DNA from: Trifolium pratense
Lineage: Eukaryota > Streptophyta > Magnoliopsida > Fabales > Fabaceae
Length of the DNA: 64,000 nucleotides
Direction: 5' to 3'
Assembly: GCF_020283565.1 (NCBI RefSeq)
Contig: NC_060060.1
Span: forward strand, 32,240,001 to 32,304,000
In this document: piece by piece, positions 21,701 through 34,700 of the stretch
Numbering within the stretch: the stretch's first letter is position 1
Layout of the letters: every line of letters begins with the position of its first letter
Position numbers and translations under genes: made by a program
Notes under the pieces: generated by a model
Databases searched by the model: none
Told to the model about the DNA's origin: nothing
What the model saw: the letters and a program-made list of their open reading frames with translations, nothing else

Positions 21701-23298
21701 ACCAAACATGTGGAGAGAGATCTCAATTTTCATTTCTCTTTGTTATCTTTTTTATTTCTTTCATTAAAACAATAGAAAAATCACTCACTTTCTTACTATT
21801 TTTTCTCTTCCATTTGCTTTCTTGTAATATTCTTTTCTTCAACAAGAGAATTGTTAGAGAAAATGTTAAAAGCAGAGAAAGGGCACAACTGCACAAGGCA
21901 TGAAAAACAAAATTGTGTAGAGTGGTTTTGGATGGGACTGGCTGTTCCTAAGGCTGTATTTTCTTTCTTCTCTATGCTGTTTGTATTTCAAGAAATCCAG
22001 AATGCTCTTCAGTAAGCAGCTAGTCTGAGTACTCTCCACTTTCGTTATCAGTAAATTAAATTTAGTTCGTATCAGATTTGAACCAAAGCGTCGCCACCAC
22101 TTGACAAAACAATTTTCACATCAAATTTCAAAATCACTCAACTAATGATGATATTTTTAGATAGATCACAGATTATTGCACGTAAAAAAAAAGGGGGGGA
22201 TTAAGATGGTGTTCTTAAGGTAAGTTCTAACCTTAACTTGTCAGAAAGACCAAACCTACGCTTGAAAGCAAATGACAAAGCATTTGAAGGGAGTGAAAGT
22301 GTTGGAAGAAATGACATTTCGTCGTCCTGCATTTATTTGAAACATTCAACACTAATCTCATGCGAGGGTCAAACAAAAAGGCCATGAGGAAGACCATAGT
22401 GTCAAAAAAAAAAAAATTGGGAATACGAGAGAAATGAGCAATAATATACTGAACACATTAATACTACTACTACCAACAACAACAAAGTACCTTGTAGCGG
22501 TATCTTAACTTCAATTCTTCATCATTGTAATGGGCAGTGCAGACACCCTTCAAAAATTGACCTTTAAGAATCCCACTCACTGACAACAAATTCTTGACTT
22601 GTTCGTCCTCCTCCTCCTCTTTCTCTTGCAATGAAACTTCACCTAGAGGAAATCTGAAGGTTGCTTTTGGCTGCAAAATGAGGGCATGGAATTAAAACTT
22701 ATGGAAATGATCATGGAGGCAAAGAAAATGAACGTCCAAAGCAACACACCAGTCCAGCGGATGGAAGTGCTGTTGATAGTTGAAGTGTATATCCAGGATC
22801 AGCGACATTTGCAACCATTGTAACCTCTCCTTGTTGAGCCTTATTAGGTCAAGAAAGTCAGAATATATATATAATAAAAAATAGAGCAACATGCGGAGAT
22901 ATGATATGAGTGACATGACTGACCTTGACATCATGGACACCTGTGAGTTTCAATCTGGGACCAACGTCAATGGAACTCTTAATGAGAGCACTATGGTCTT
23001 CAAGGTCGTAGTGGAGGCTAAGGTGCTTGGATACAAAACTGATCTGAGGTTCGGAGACATCACCTTTACTGTTATTATGGAAAGATAACTTGAACTTGGC
23101 AAGGCTGTCCAAAATCTTACAAGAAATTTTGTGGAAGAAGACTGCGCTTTCACTGTCAAACTCGGTGGTAATTCTGAGGGCAGGCCTACTTGGAAATGAG
23201 AAGATGGGCCGATTATGAATATGATTAGTTGACGACAGAGGATCAACCACCGGGGAGGATTGCACCGTGTAATTAGGGTTTCCTGTTGTTGAATCCAT
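18747..23298 (-). CDS. OEP37: Outer envelope pore protein 37 (OEP37-like), six exons
   Basis: OEP37 is a beta-barrel, cation-selective channel of the chloroplast outer envelope. Six exons join without a frame break: 23298-22924, 22839-22750, 22670-22491, 22326-22232, 20063-19943 and 18878-18747 (stop TAA). The product is 330 residues, the family size. Conserved stretches include [20 protein letters not shown] (about residues 36-55), [29 protein letters not shown] with an acidic run, [20 protein letters not shown], and a C-terminal [20 protein letters not shown]. No cleavable transit peptide is obvious, in keeping with outer-envelope insertion. The start is the ATG at 23298; the frame is open two codons further, but without ATG. 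Introns 4 and 5 (about 2.2 and 1.1 kb) hold copia and MITE debris. A 5'UTR intron (about 23694-23343) is likely. The assignment is strong. Confidence 0.93.
19097..19735. mobile_element. Mutator-type foldback MITE in OEP37 intron 5
   Basis: The arms begin TAGCTTAAATGCACTTTTGG and end ATGCATCAAGCTTA. They are inverted repeats of 'ggaccaaaa'-type blocks matching the element at 12774-13405. The core (19330-19560) is itself partly palindromic around ATTGATTATTGATG. The right arm is more diverged. A target duplication was not evident. Confidence 0.75.
20340..21720 (+). pseudogene. Copia retrotransposon remnant in OEP37 intron 4
   Basis: On the strand opposite OEP37, 20440-20830 encodes integrase-core pieces ([40 protein letters not shown]). 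Later, 21340-21680 gives a reverse-transcriptase/RNase H tail ([48 protein letters not shown]). The parts between are deleted, and stops are present. A Stowaway-type MITE (21127-21264) sits inside it. Confidence 0.85.
21127..21264. mobile_element. Stowaway-type MITE
   Basis: It begins CTCCCTCTAGTCCTAATTAT and ends with GTAATCAGGACTGAAT and TTGGAG, flanked by TA on both sides (21125-21126, 21265-21266). The central part repeats the ATTGATTAAATGATTGATG theme shared with the element at 18593-18713. Confidence 0.7.
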
Positions 23299-23800
23299 CT
23301 CCAACGTCCACTCACTGTCTTATCTCACTCTACTCTTACTCTGCAACACTAAAATTGAAATCATCAATCACCTCGCAACGGCCCCTTAATTTCAGAGAAA
23401 AAACACAGCACCCCTAAAAAATAACTTCAAAACAAAATTCTCAACAGCAACCATGGCAAGAAACTAGCTTCAAAACATCATAATACTTCATATCTACAGC
23501 CTAAACAGACCAAATATTCCAAATTAAACCTACATAATCAAATTAAACCAAAATAAATTTCAATTTTTTTGGGAATTTATCTCGAGAATTTAAAGCCCTA
23601 AAAAATCCACACCTCAAATCTCTCCACCCAACAAAACAATTGACTCTACAAAATCCAAACATGCAAACTTTGAAACGTGAAACGGTGGAAACTTACAGAT
23701 TCAGAGCTTCGGAAGAGAAAGAACAGAGCTTCTATCTCTCTGTCACTGACAGTAACAAAGCGAGAAGTGTCGTCGGGGATATTTCCGACAATTTATGAGT
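23299..23800 (-). promoter_or_regulatory. OEP37 leader with probable 5'UTR intron
   Basis: On the minus strand, ...CTGAATCT|GTAAGTTTCC near 23694 is a good donor, and TTTTAGTGTTGCAG near 23343 a good acceptor, upstream of the ATG at 23298. This suggests an untranslated first exon at about 23790-23695. No clear TATA box was identified. Confidence 0.45.
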
Positions 23801-25652
23801 CGGATTTATTTATTTTAATTAATTTAACAAGTGAGTTGGATTTTAATTTTTAAATGTTTATTACTTTGCCACTTTTTAAATGTTTATTAAAAGGCCTTCA
23901 ATGGATAAACAAATTAAATTGCTATTGTGCAAAATTGCAAGACTTTTCTTGGAAATCACAACTACAAAGTTGTATTTACCGGACGTAAAATAAATAGGAG
24001 TGTTCATACTCTAACAAAACATATTTATCTCACGCTTCACGCATTATTTTTTATGTAATTTTAAGTTGTATTACTCCTATTATTATGAATGAAATGATTT
24101 AAGTTTGGTTTTTAACATAGTTGAGAATGGAATCCACCTCTAACTCTAACATATTATTTAAACTTTTTATTATTAGACCATTTGAGTAAGTTTAGTTATC
24201 ACTATGAAAATTTGGGATTTAAATTATTAACAATTGAGATTTCTAAGTTTAATTAGTTCAATATGAATTTCAATAAAAACACGAAATACAAATTTAAATA
24301 ATTGATATATAAAATTAATATGATAATATTTTAATAACTTATAAGTGGGATTTTTTTGCCACTCTTTTTTTTTTGGTTCAGTTTTTTGCCACTCTTTTTT
24401 TTTTTTTTGAAGCATTTTTTGCCACTCTTTTATCCATTAGCAACATTTAAAAATATATTGTAAAAAAAAACATTTTAAAAATATTTTTGACAAAAAAACA
24501 TTTAAAAATATAATAATGGTTCTTTCACTCCAATTTTTTATTTTTTTTTACATTTGAACCAAATTAATATTATTCTTCATTAACAAATATTTATTAGTAT
24601 GTACCAAAAAAAAAACAAATATTTACCATTTTTTAAAAAATTATGGTGTTTTTTTAAATATTTTTATCAGTGATAATATTTGTGTTGTGAGCTATCACCG
24701 CCAAAGTTAACCGATCGATATGACTTATAATATTTTAAAAAAAGACAATTATTAATCGATATATTTGATGAGTGTGCAATTCATATCATATTTTTCAAAG
24801 TATCTTGAAGGGGATTCGCTGGTTATCTCATTTGCATTCGGTTTGTATAAACTGGTGGGGACGAATCGAACCTAAAGCTTAGTATGTTCACACACGCTTT
24901 GGAATTTATGTGCAACCATTAAACATTACGTTGTTCTTTTTCATCTTATTTTTGTTCATGTATTTGCAGCAGAGCAGACCCCAATAAATGTTTTCACAAT
25001 CTTTAAGTTCGATTTATGATTATTTGTGGATAAATTAATGGATGCAATTTGGAGATTTTTCACTTTGAGAGATATTAACTTCAAGAGATAAGTATCAATA
25101 CCCTTTCTTTCATAAGTTTGAACATTGTGATTATACATGGTTAAATGCAAATTAAATATTAAGAGTTATAATTTCATGCATGTATAATATGTTTTGGTTT
25201 TACTTTTTGCGTAGAACAAGTAAATTTCTAATTAGTTGTTCTAATACATTATACTGATCTTTATCATTAGGAATTTGATACTCATTAGACAATCCAAAGA
25301 TGATTTTTATGTTCAGAACTGTATCATTAATGAACATATAATAAATCTCGTCAGAACATGGCGTGCATGTATATATAAACGTTTGGGCTTTCGTGTACAA
25401 TATTAAGTTACTCATTTACATACCTTTTGAAATCAAATTTGTTTAATGTGTGTATGTTGCGGCAGCCAATATCATATTAGGAATTTGTTTCTAAAATTCT
25501 TTTGTTGTTTAAGAAATTTTGGTACGCAAGGAATATGTGTATATAAAAGTTCAGTTTAAGAAGAATCACATTGGTTGGTTGGAACCGAACACCTAGCCTT
25601 TTTCAGAGATATAATTTAGGTGTTGGTTTTAACATGAACACATATATTTAGA

Positions 25653-25855
25653 GATTTACTTTTGTCATCTTATCAGTTTTTTGCACGTCCTACAATTTTC
25701 TCGTTTTATCCTTTCGCTATTTAAGCAGTGAAAGTTATAAAAATGATAATTTTGGGGGTAAAGGAGGGGGGGTCCGCTACCTAAGTAGCAGACAGAGATA
25801 TTTTGGTAAATTCGTAGGATACGTGAGAAAATGAGTATGATGACAAAAGTAAATA
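25653..25855. mobile_element. Small foldback MITE-like element
   Basis: GATTTACTTTTGTCATC at the left and GATGACAAAAGTAAAT at the right are inverted ends of a stretch of about 200 bp. The inner parts also pair imperfectly (CACGTCCTACAATTTTCTC against a GTAGGATACGTGAG-containing right arm). No target duplication was identified. Confidence 0.6.
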
Positions 25856-26462
25856 CTTATGATTATGGTGAAAGGTACACAAGTAATTTATCTTGACTTA
25901 TAATATGGATGATTTATGTGAATTTTGACAAGTATGAATAAGTTTGGTTTATGAGACATGCATGTGTTTATGTTATCTTATCTTATTTTAACATAGAAGT
26001 AGTGTATATGACTTGTCATAAATATGCATATTTTAGTGATATTATTGTTTTGTGCAAAAAGTTATTAAATTTAGAATTGATGATCTCATAATACTATATG
26101 TGTATTGATTATATGAAAGCTAAAGTTATTGTTAATTTCTTGTTTAATAATTATCTTGATATTAGAAATAATTTTGGTATGTTTTGAATTATTATAAGTT
26201 GGTAATTGTTCATGGAAGAAATTAAGTTATATAAAATGTTAATGATTTTGAATCATTATTTATTTTTCTATTGTGACGATTATTTGAAATTACCATAAAA
26301 CATATTTATACATAAAATTTGATTTCGACATTTAAAATTATATTTATGATGATACATAGTTATGTGATAACCAATATGAAAAGGTTCCTTTTAATAAAAT
26401 TGAAATGATTTTAGAAGTCAAAAATTTATTTTTTCAAGACAAATAATTATTCAAAGTAACAT

Positions 26463-26755
26463 TAACATGTGCCCTAAGGCACATGTTAGTACGACCCAAT
26501 AAATATTTAATGCATTGAATGTATGGTATCTTGGATACATTTAAGAGGAAGTAAACTTTCAAATTGAGATGATTATTAAATGGAAAATGTTAACATGTGC
26601 ATCAAAGGTACATGTTAAAGAAGTAAAAGTAGAAATAATATATTGAAATTTGTGCATTTAACTTTTTAAACATTAAATTTTTTTCTAACATTAAATGTAA
26701 TTTTCTATATTTAGAATCTTAACATGTGCCCTTGGTGCACATGTTAACATGACCC
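26463..26755. repeat. Three spaced ACATGTGC palindromes
   Basis: Three imperfect hairpins of about 28 bp occur at about 26463-26489, 26587-26616 and 26718-26745. Each has AACATGTGC...CACATGTTA-type arms (the second is diverged). They may mark the ends and middle of nested MITEs of one family. Confidence 0.6.
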
Positions 26756-28717
26756 TTATTAAATATGTAATATCAAGAGAAGAACGACATAAAGTCTGTG
26801 CATATGACACAATGACAATCAAATGACAAAGTGTTAATAATGTATAAAGAATATTCAAAGTGCCTAAAAAACATAGCTATGTGGTTGATTGGACATTCAA
26901 AGTTATAAAAGTTGGAAAATCTTGCAATTATTTGACGAAATGATTGACAAGGATATGATGTTTTCGGATAAAATGGTTAGGTCATTGAAGATGTCATTAG
27001 GGATGTGATACAAGCCCATATATAATTAATCATCAATGGTGAAAACTCATCTCACACTTGAATAACATCAAGTCTTAGTTCAATGATGAAAGTACATTAT
27101 AAGAGTGATTGAAGTACTTGACAATAATAAATACATCCCAAGGGATAAAAGTACTTGGACCATAAGAGAATAAAGTGGTAGGATGAAGTTTTCCTCTTAA
27201 TAGACATATATGTGCTTAAATGCATAATTACGGGTGTACATTTATGATATAGTTTACCTGTATGAGAATGAAGTGGGGCCGCTTCATAGATTTCAAGGCT
27301 TGATTCTTAAATTCTCTTGAAAAGGATATAAGACACAATGTCTTAACAAATGTGTCATATTTATAATTCGATCAATGATACTGAGATATTATGTGTAGGT
27401 TATGCACACTTGTTATGATGAATAATCGGTTCAAAGCGTGTCTATCAATCTATTCAGGGATGAGTGGAAACTTAACTTACTAAGTAATGATTCAAATTGT
27501 AAGATATCTTTATCTGAAATCATGAGATTTTCAGAATAATGAATTTAGATATTTTTGAAAATGGTGGGGAATTGTGAGAGAATTTCCAAAATACTTGAAA
27601 GGATGCAATGATTAGTTTTAAATAAAGTGTCTTTTGATTTAGTCTTGGAACCTTTTAATGACAAGAGTGAATCATGACATTGTTTCATATAATCCCTTTC
27701 TTGTAAATAAATTTATGGAGTAGCGTCAAAAATAAATAAATTATGGAGTGTGTGGCAAGGGCACCCAATTCTTGTAATTCTTGTCTTCTTTAATCCCTTT
27801 CCCTTATTTTAGCAAATGAAACACACCATAAAACAATATCAAAGGCTGTTATTATGAAACACTCAAACAAATAACACAAAGGCAGTGAATTGTATTGACT
27901 TTAAACACTCATCTATAAACATCACTAATTCTAAAAAAAATACTACAATTATTGCTAGGACAAGAAAAGAAGTGTAGTATTTAATACTATTTAGGAAGTT
28001 CTCTTTGTTTTTTTGTTCAATGTTCATCATAGAAGGGCGGTTTTAAGTCATTTTTGGTTTAGAATCATCCCTCTACACCTTTTTTTTTCCATATAAATAA
28101 GTGATTTTTCACGTATATCAAGTTTTTTTTTGTGATTTCGGCGTCTAAGTGCGGCGTTGTGTTGGCCGTCGTCTTGTGCGACACTATTTGATTTCTCGTA
28201 TTGTTGCGGTGTTCGCTTATTCCTATTGAAAAGTCAACTTCAGTCAATTGCAGATTCAATCAATGATTTGAACATCAACGTTGCATATCCGAAAGCATGG
28301 ATATTCCGGTCACTTTAACTTTATCATATTATTTGTAGTAGGCAATGTGCCGTTGTATGCTAGTAACTTGAATGTTGCGAGTTTGTTAACAGAATCATTC
28401 TTTTACTTTAAAAAAAAAAAAACTATTTAGGAAGTTAACATATTTTTTTAAACTAAAACTCAAGTAGAAAGAGTAATATCAGTAAACCTTATTAGGAAAG
28501 CAGGCTTCCATTGGTAGAGATATTTTCGACTTTGAAACAGCAAAACAATAAGATAAATATGACAGTCTAACTAACTTGTACCGAGACTTGTAAAACAACA
28601 AATATTTTGCATATATGCTATTGACATTTCCCTCCGATGTAGGCATTTTTTTTGTTTGAATTCCAAAGTCATCAATCACATAAGTGAAACTACTAAATCT
28701 TAATCTATTCTATGCAG

Positions 28718-31700
28718 TTAGCTTACTTGATTTCTTCTTGCACTGTTGGATTTTGAGTCATTTCGAACCGGCTTTGCTGAGAAGCAATGACGCACATGGA
28801 TCTTCTGACTGTGAGTTTGGACGGAGGAACTGCCTTGAACATGAACAACCAGAATCACTTCCTTGTCTCTGGTGTCTTCACTTGACCGGTTTTGTGGTAT
28901 CCCATCTACTGATTCTTCAGAGGCATGCAGATCTTCATGACGTACTGAAACCTCTACAGTTTGCTCGGGTTTAATTATACCGATGGATGGAGAAACCTAA
29001 TTTAAGACATTTTAAAATTGGCATCAGTACGTGTAGGTAAAATCCTAGAAGTTTAGATAAATTATGAATCCTAAAACCCATCTCCCTTCACTAAATAAGA
29101 AAAACCCCTTGATCTGTGCTCCTCCTTCCCATTGTCAACCGGCATATCACATTTACAAGATGAGAAGAAAAATGGCTATTTACCTATGAATTCTTGTCAA
29201 AGAACTTGGCATATATTGAGCCTAAAACTGGTAAACTTAATTTTAACAGTCACAAAAAAGGATCTATAATAAAAAAATCCTATTTTATTTGAAAAGGTGT
29301 ATATAAATACAAAATTGATCTCAAACAAAAAAATGATACATACTATCTGAATAAGGATGAAGCAGACACTGAATTTACAAAGGACATAAAACTATTCTCA
29401 GAACTTTTAACAAATAGTAGGTCATTTTCGTTTTAACATTCAGAAAAAGCATCCTAGTTTAACAATCCTATATTATTCACATCAATAGTTATAATGTAAA
29501 ATTGAATAGGTTAAAAATCATGCATTCTGTGATAGTAATACAATGTAAGGCACTATCTATTTTGAAAATTGTTGACTTCATTTTAAAAGAATAAGATAAG
29601 CCACCAAAACTTTGCACATGCAGTAAGATTTGCATCTAACTAATATTTCTTGGAAACCCTCAAAATTAAAACAAATAACATGAGTATTAAATTAAGTAAA
29701 GGTACAGTACCTCAAGCCATCTAGGAAAGCCAAAGGCACCTCTTGGGATATAAGCAGGCGCTTCTCCGTCATTTTTTACTACAGACTGGCCATCACAGGT
29801 GATCTTGTATACAGCCTTATCCTTTGTACTTCTGTTTGTAATAAGCAACAACGAAGCCTCCTGGTTTTCAAGGACCATATTGTCAGGGCTGACATTGCAT
29901 TCTGGAACATAACGTGATTCTTCAAGCATAGATCTGATTTTCTCATTTGATGTCATAATGTCCCCGAATTCTTTTCTCCTGATTGATCTATCAGCATGAG
30001 AAATTTTCACATTGAACTTACATCGAACAGGTTTGTGATCGCTATCAGTCACATCCATGCAAGCATCATACCTGTTAAATGGTTTCAATGATAACAAATT
30101 GTACCTAATATAGTAAAGAAAAAGAAAATAAAAACCTATTTTGACCATGCAACATACTGTAAAATTGACGACACAACAGGGCAGTCTAAATTGCAATCAG
30201 AAACTGCAGCTGGCCGAGTATCACGATATATTATTCTGTCACACCAAGCAGGAATTCGCTTTTTCTCCCCAGAATCATACCCTGCAAGAATGTATGGAAG
30301 TTACCCAATTGTCATGTTTCTTATGCAAAATACTAGTCACTTTAACCAAGAAACAATCTGTTAAATCCATATTGACAGAAGGCAAAATTGAAACTGTCAT
30401 ATTCATTGTGTTGCCAATTTTTAATACATTTTGATACTGAGGAACCATATTCAAATCAACATGTAACAAATGGGAACCACTAGTCTTGACAATGCCCATA
30501 TATTTACCTCCTAAACCTGCTTGGTGCCTCTCAAACTTATACGTTGGAGGAAATTTGATTATTGCCTCCCGCATTCCCTGGAAAACTTTTCCAGCTTTCA
30601 TCTCCGCCCTGAGCTGGTCCTTTTCTCTAAGCCAATCAAAGCATCTTTGAGAAACAAAGTCCCTGGCTTCATCATATGATATACCAAAAAGGCGGTAGTT
30701 GAAATCACCAAAAAATACCACCATGTCTGCATCAGATAACTCAGGTTTTGCTTCTTCAGAGCTGACACCCATAGCCTATGATACAATGAAGACGATGTAA
30801 CTGTTTGGTAATCAAATTGATGGAGAGGCAAGGAGATTGTCAAAAGCTGTAAGCAACTAAGGATGGACTCACATTTGTACCACGAAGCATATGGGCAGAA
30901 GTAGAGACACCTGCTGTAACAGACAGGACGAATGGCAAGCCACAAGAGTAAAGTAGCCAAAATAAATATGTGGAGAAGGCAAGAGAGCAAGACAAGAACA
31001 GGTATGGTACCATACCAGCTGCAGTATTAAGTAGATTGGATGATCGGCTGAAAACCATATTCCGATAAATGTGATCAAAATCGGCATTTCGCCGATTAAC
31101 AGCTTCCAAATGTGCAGCCAAGTGACAATTCACAAAGCACATTATCCTATCGTAGACTCTGATTCTCAAACCCACTCCTCCCTGTTTGATCAATTTTTGC
31201 CATGTAAGTGTTCATTTCAATGAAGAGGAAAAAAGTTCATAATTAAAGAAGTTTATCAATGCATTTTTTTTGTATTTTTATCTCAACCTAGAGTAAGGAC
31301 AAATAACATCAACATGACTATTACTATATCAATAAAGTAGGTTAAATTTAGCCCAAAAAGGGAAGGGAAAAAATCATCCAAATTATACTTGCATACAAAC
31401 AAATACTTTTTTAAAGCACTACAAAGGGAGGTAATTATTATTGCAATAACAAAGATTTAAGAAAAACTGCACAAACATTCCATCCAGCATTGTGGAATAA
31501 ACAGAAAAAGCAATATGTGTTTGTCATTGTTATTAAAATTGGGCCAGACCTGTCGATTGAATCACGAACCGTTTAGTCCAAAATAAACTAGCTGATTTTA
31601 TAACAGTGAGAACTGGTTGAACCAGTTCAAAATCAGACCAAAACTAGCTGAAAACTGGTGAAGAACCAATTTGGACCGGTCAGTTTCTATTTTTAATTTT

Positions 31701-34700
31701 TTGGTATTTTCTATTTAATTATGATTTTTAGGCCAAATAAAACTACAATGCCAAATTACAAAGATCTATAGATGTGAACTATTATAATTATTATTTATAC
31801 AACTATAAATGTTTACAAGACTTAAAATACAACTATTGCATGTTAATTTAAATTTTGACTTGACTTGTTTTCCTTACATTCTGTGTTTAACTTATCATTA
31901 GATATACTGTATAATGTTGCAAATATATTTAAATATTACCAGTTGAATTATTGACGTTCATTGGAAGAAAGGGCTGGAGTGATAATGACTGAGAATATTT
32001 AACAGGCAAGTACTGGATTTCAATGGCAGAATTAGAGCACTATGTTTTCATCAAACAAATATCAAGAAGTCAGGGAAATTGAAACAAACCTTGTTACCGA
32101 TTGCCCGTCCAAAACCACATGGGACTGCTCCAGCATCAATATCCCCAACATGTTTTCTAAGATTCTTTCGTACCCTAATTGAGGAACATCAACTCATAAT
32201 ATAAGCATGGAAACATTATCAAAGATAGAAATGCAGAGTACATTATAGGTAGAACTAAGAAGCCTTTCCATAAAGAAGAGAATAGAAGCAGGAGGTTTAT
32301 CACACCAGTTGGTTTACACTCACTCACCAAAGAGATATAAGCAAGCCAGCAAGCTGCCTAGAACCCATACGCTCAAAAGCTTTTCCTTCTTCCAAGGCCT
32401 TTCCTATTGTATCCAGCCACCACTGCCCCATTGCACTTCCTTCTAGACCTACCTACAATTGTGATATAAGCAGTAAATGCATGGGTAGAATATACACACT
32501 ACACAAGATTCTTACTGAGATTTACACATAGTTTTCAATTATCATAAGAAAGGAACAGAGACGGTAAAATTGTTATTGGCTACAGCTGCAACCACTTGGA
32601 CAGTAGCAGTATACAGTGCTATCTTTAATGAGAATGCTAAGATAAACAAACATATTACTAGACCAAATTCCTTCTTATGATTTCAACTTCAACAAAACTG
32701 TTTTACAATCAAAATCTGCAAACATAATATGGCACGGTTATAGGGTATAAGCACAAGGGAAAATATACAACACTCTAAATTTTACCTCATCTTAAAATGG
32801 CCAGCATAAATATTTTAAACCGGTGAGAGTCTGAGAGGTCCTTAAACTTTTTGAACCTGCCTACAGACGATTTTGTCCACCAACTGAACAAAATCATTCG
32901 TCACATGATCTGCACGTGTTCATAAGTATACACGGCAATCTTTCATTTATCTAAATAATTTTCAAAATTAAAGAATGTATTTTCTTTTTAATTTCTATCG
33001 ACGAGAAGACAAGACAAGACAAGTTGAAGATACAGAAGATTTTCTTATTTTCATGTAACTATAAATATGCATCAAATATCAACTTGTTTACTGAACATAC
33101 ACAAGAGCAATGCATGCCTTTTCCAAACAATACAGCTTTAGTTGCGGAGTAAAGAGTAGAAATATATCATAGTTAGGGACATGCAGACAAACATTGGAAC
33201 CACCGTTTCGAATAAGTAGAAGTAAACAGAGTATGGGGAATGTAAGTTTAGCAAGAGAGGCACAAGTCTTAGCTTAGGGGTGAAGATTGGAGAACATGCA
33301 ATACCACAAGTCTGACATTTCAAGTGCCTTGAATTCATCATACGAAATAACGGTAGAGGTAGATGACCATGGGATAGTAGATGGAATGAAATGAGTTATA
33401 ATTTATTTCTTCCAATTTACCTCTTATTTTTAAAACATTATTATGTAAAACAATTGTTTGGTTGCTGCAAGATTATTAACCTTCCAATCCTGTTGGTGAA
33501 TCCACATATTTTGGGCAGTATGGAAAATAGCTCTACCAAGTGATTGCTTACTTACAGAAACAAACTTTTCCTCCCACCATTCTCCATCAGGGATAAATCA
33601 GGTAAATGGCTATTTATCAGGTGCACATTAATCATAGAGGAACCATAGACTTAAACAAACAAACAAACAAACAAACAGACATAAACCTTGTGTACAATAA
33701 GAGTAAGGATTAATTTAGTTTGACATAAATAAATAAATAAGGGAAACGAATTTGTGATGATAAAATGAGATAACACAGGTCAATAAATTAATCAGAATAT
33801 AAGAAATAAGTACAAGTCTAAACCATGTTTCCAAGACAAAATCGTCCATCAATAAGGTAGTTTAACATATAAAGCAAAGAAGGCTTTACAAAATATTTAA
33901 TGTCCAAATGCATAATTAAGAATGTGAGTAAAGTCTTACAGTTTCTTTTGCCGCCGACAGTGCAAGAAAACCAGCACCCATGTCCACTTCTTGCAAACCA
34001 ACCACAACAATGCCAACATCTGATACAACAGACCCCAACCACGACAAAAGTGCATCTTGAGAAGCTCTACCTTGACCAACATTCCATGTGCCAATCAAAA
34101 TTCTGATACTGTGTCGTCTTGTATAAGTAAGTTCCTTTGCGGCTAGCTCTGATCTTATTATGTTGTCAATGGGACCTGGAGATGCAATATTCCATCCGCG
34201 TATGCCACCGTGAGTTGCCAAGCTATAAACAGAACCATTGCCAACAGCCAATTTAAGCACAGGACTATTATGAGCAACCCACCCTGCAATTATATTGCCT
34301 TCTAAGTCCAGTATTTGGATAATACCGCTCACATAGCCTACATATATCCGTGTTCCAAAAGTGCAGAAGCATTGGACGGCACAAGGGTGGCGATTAAAAT
34401 CCTGCAAACGGGTTCCACTGCCATCCCATTGCACAAGTAAGCCATTTGTGCATCCACTCCAAATTATCCCATCGTTTGTTTGCACAAGGGCTTCTGTTCT
34501 TTTAGTATCATCAACGAATGCTCCAGCTCCCTTGGTTGCAACTCGACGGACAGCATCTGCAGCTCCCATGATTGCATTACGTGACCTCTGCAGAAAGCTA
34601 GTACTCTGGGACTTGTCCTTTTTTGAGTTGGAAACGGACTTTACCTTCACTTCGTCTTCTACTGCTTGATCCTGCTGCACTGATGACATGTCAACTCGAT

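Larger units (their letters stand above)
23801..28717. other. AT-rich gene-free interval
   Basis: No coding region was supported in nearly 5 kb. It contains simple A/T tracts (24350-24660, with repeated TTTTTGCCACTC units), a 200-bp foldback (25653-25855) and a cluster of three short palindromes (26463-26755). Diffuse sequence at 26900-27500 may be old LTR DNA. A more GC-rich patch at 28130-28340 has no recognised content. Confidence 0.55.

Noticed and set aside
28065..28340. Possible small gene in the GC-richer patch of the 24-28 kb interval
   Set aside because: Open frames are short, with no splice partners or recognisable residues.
30840..31193. Separate 117-residue membrane protein gene
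   Set aside because: It is two spliced exons of the 5-phosphatase plus the stop-free intron between them; treated as an exitron candidate instead.
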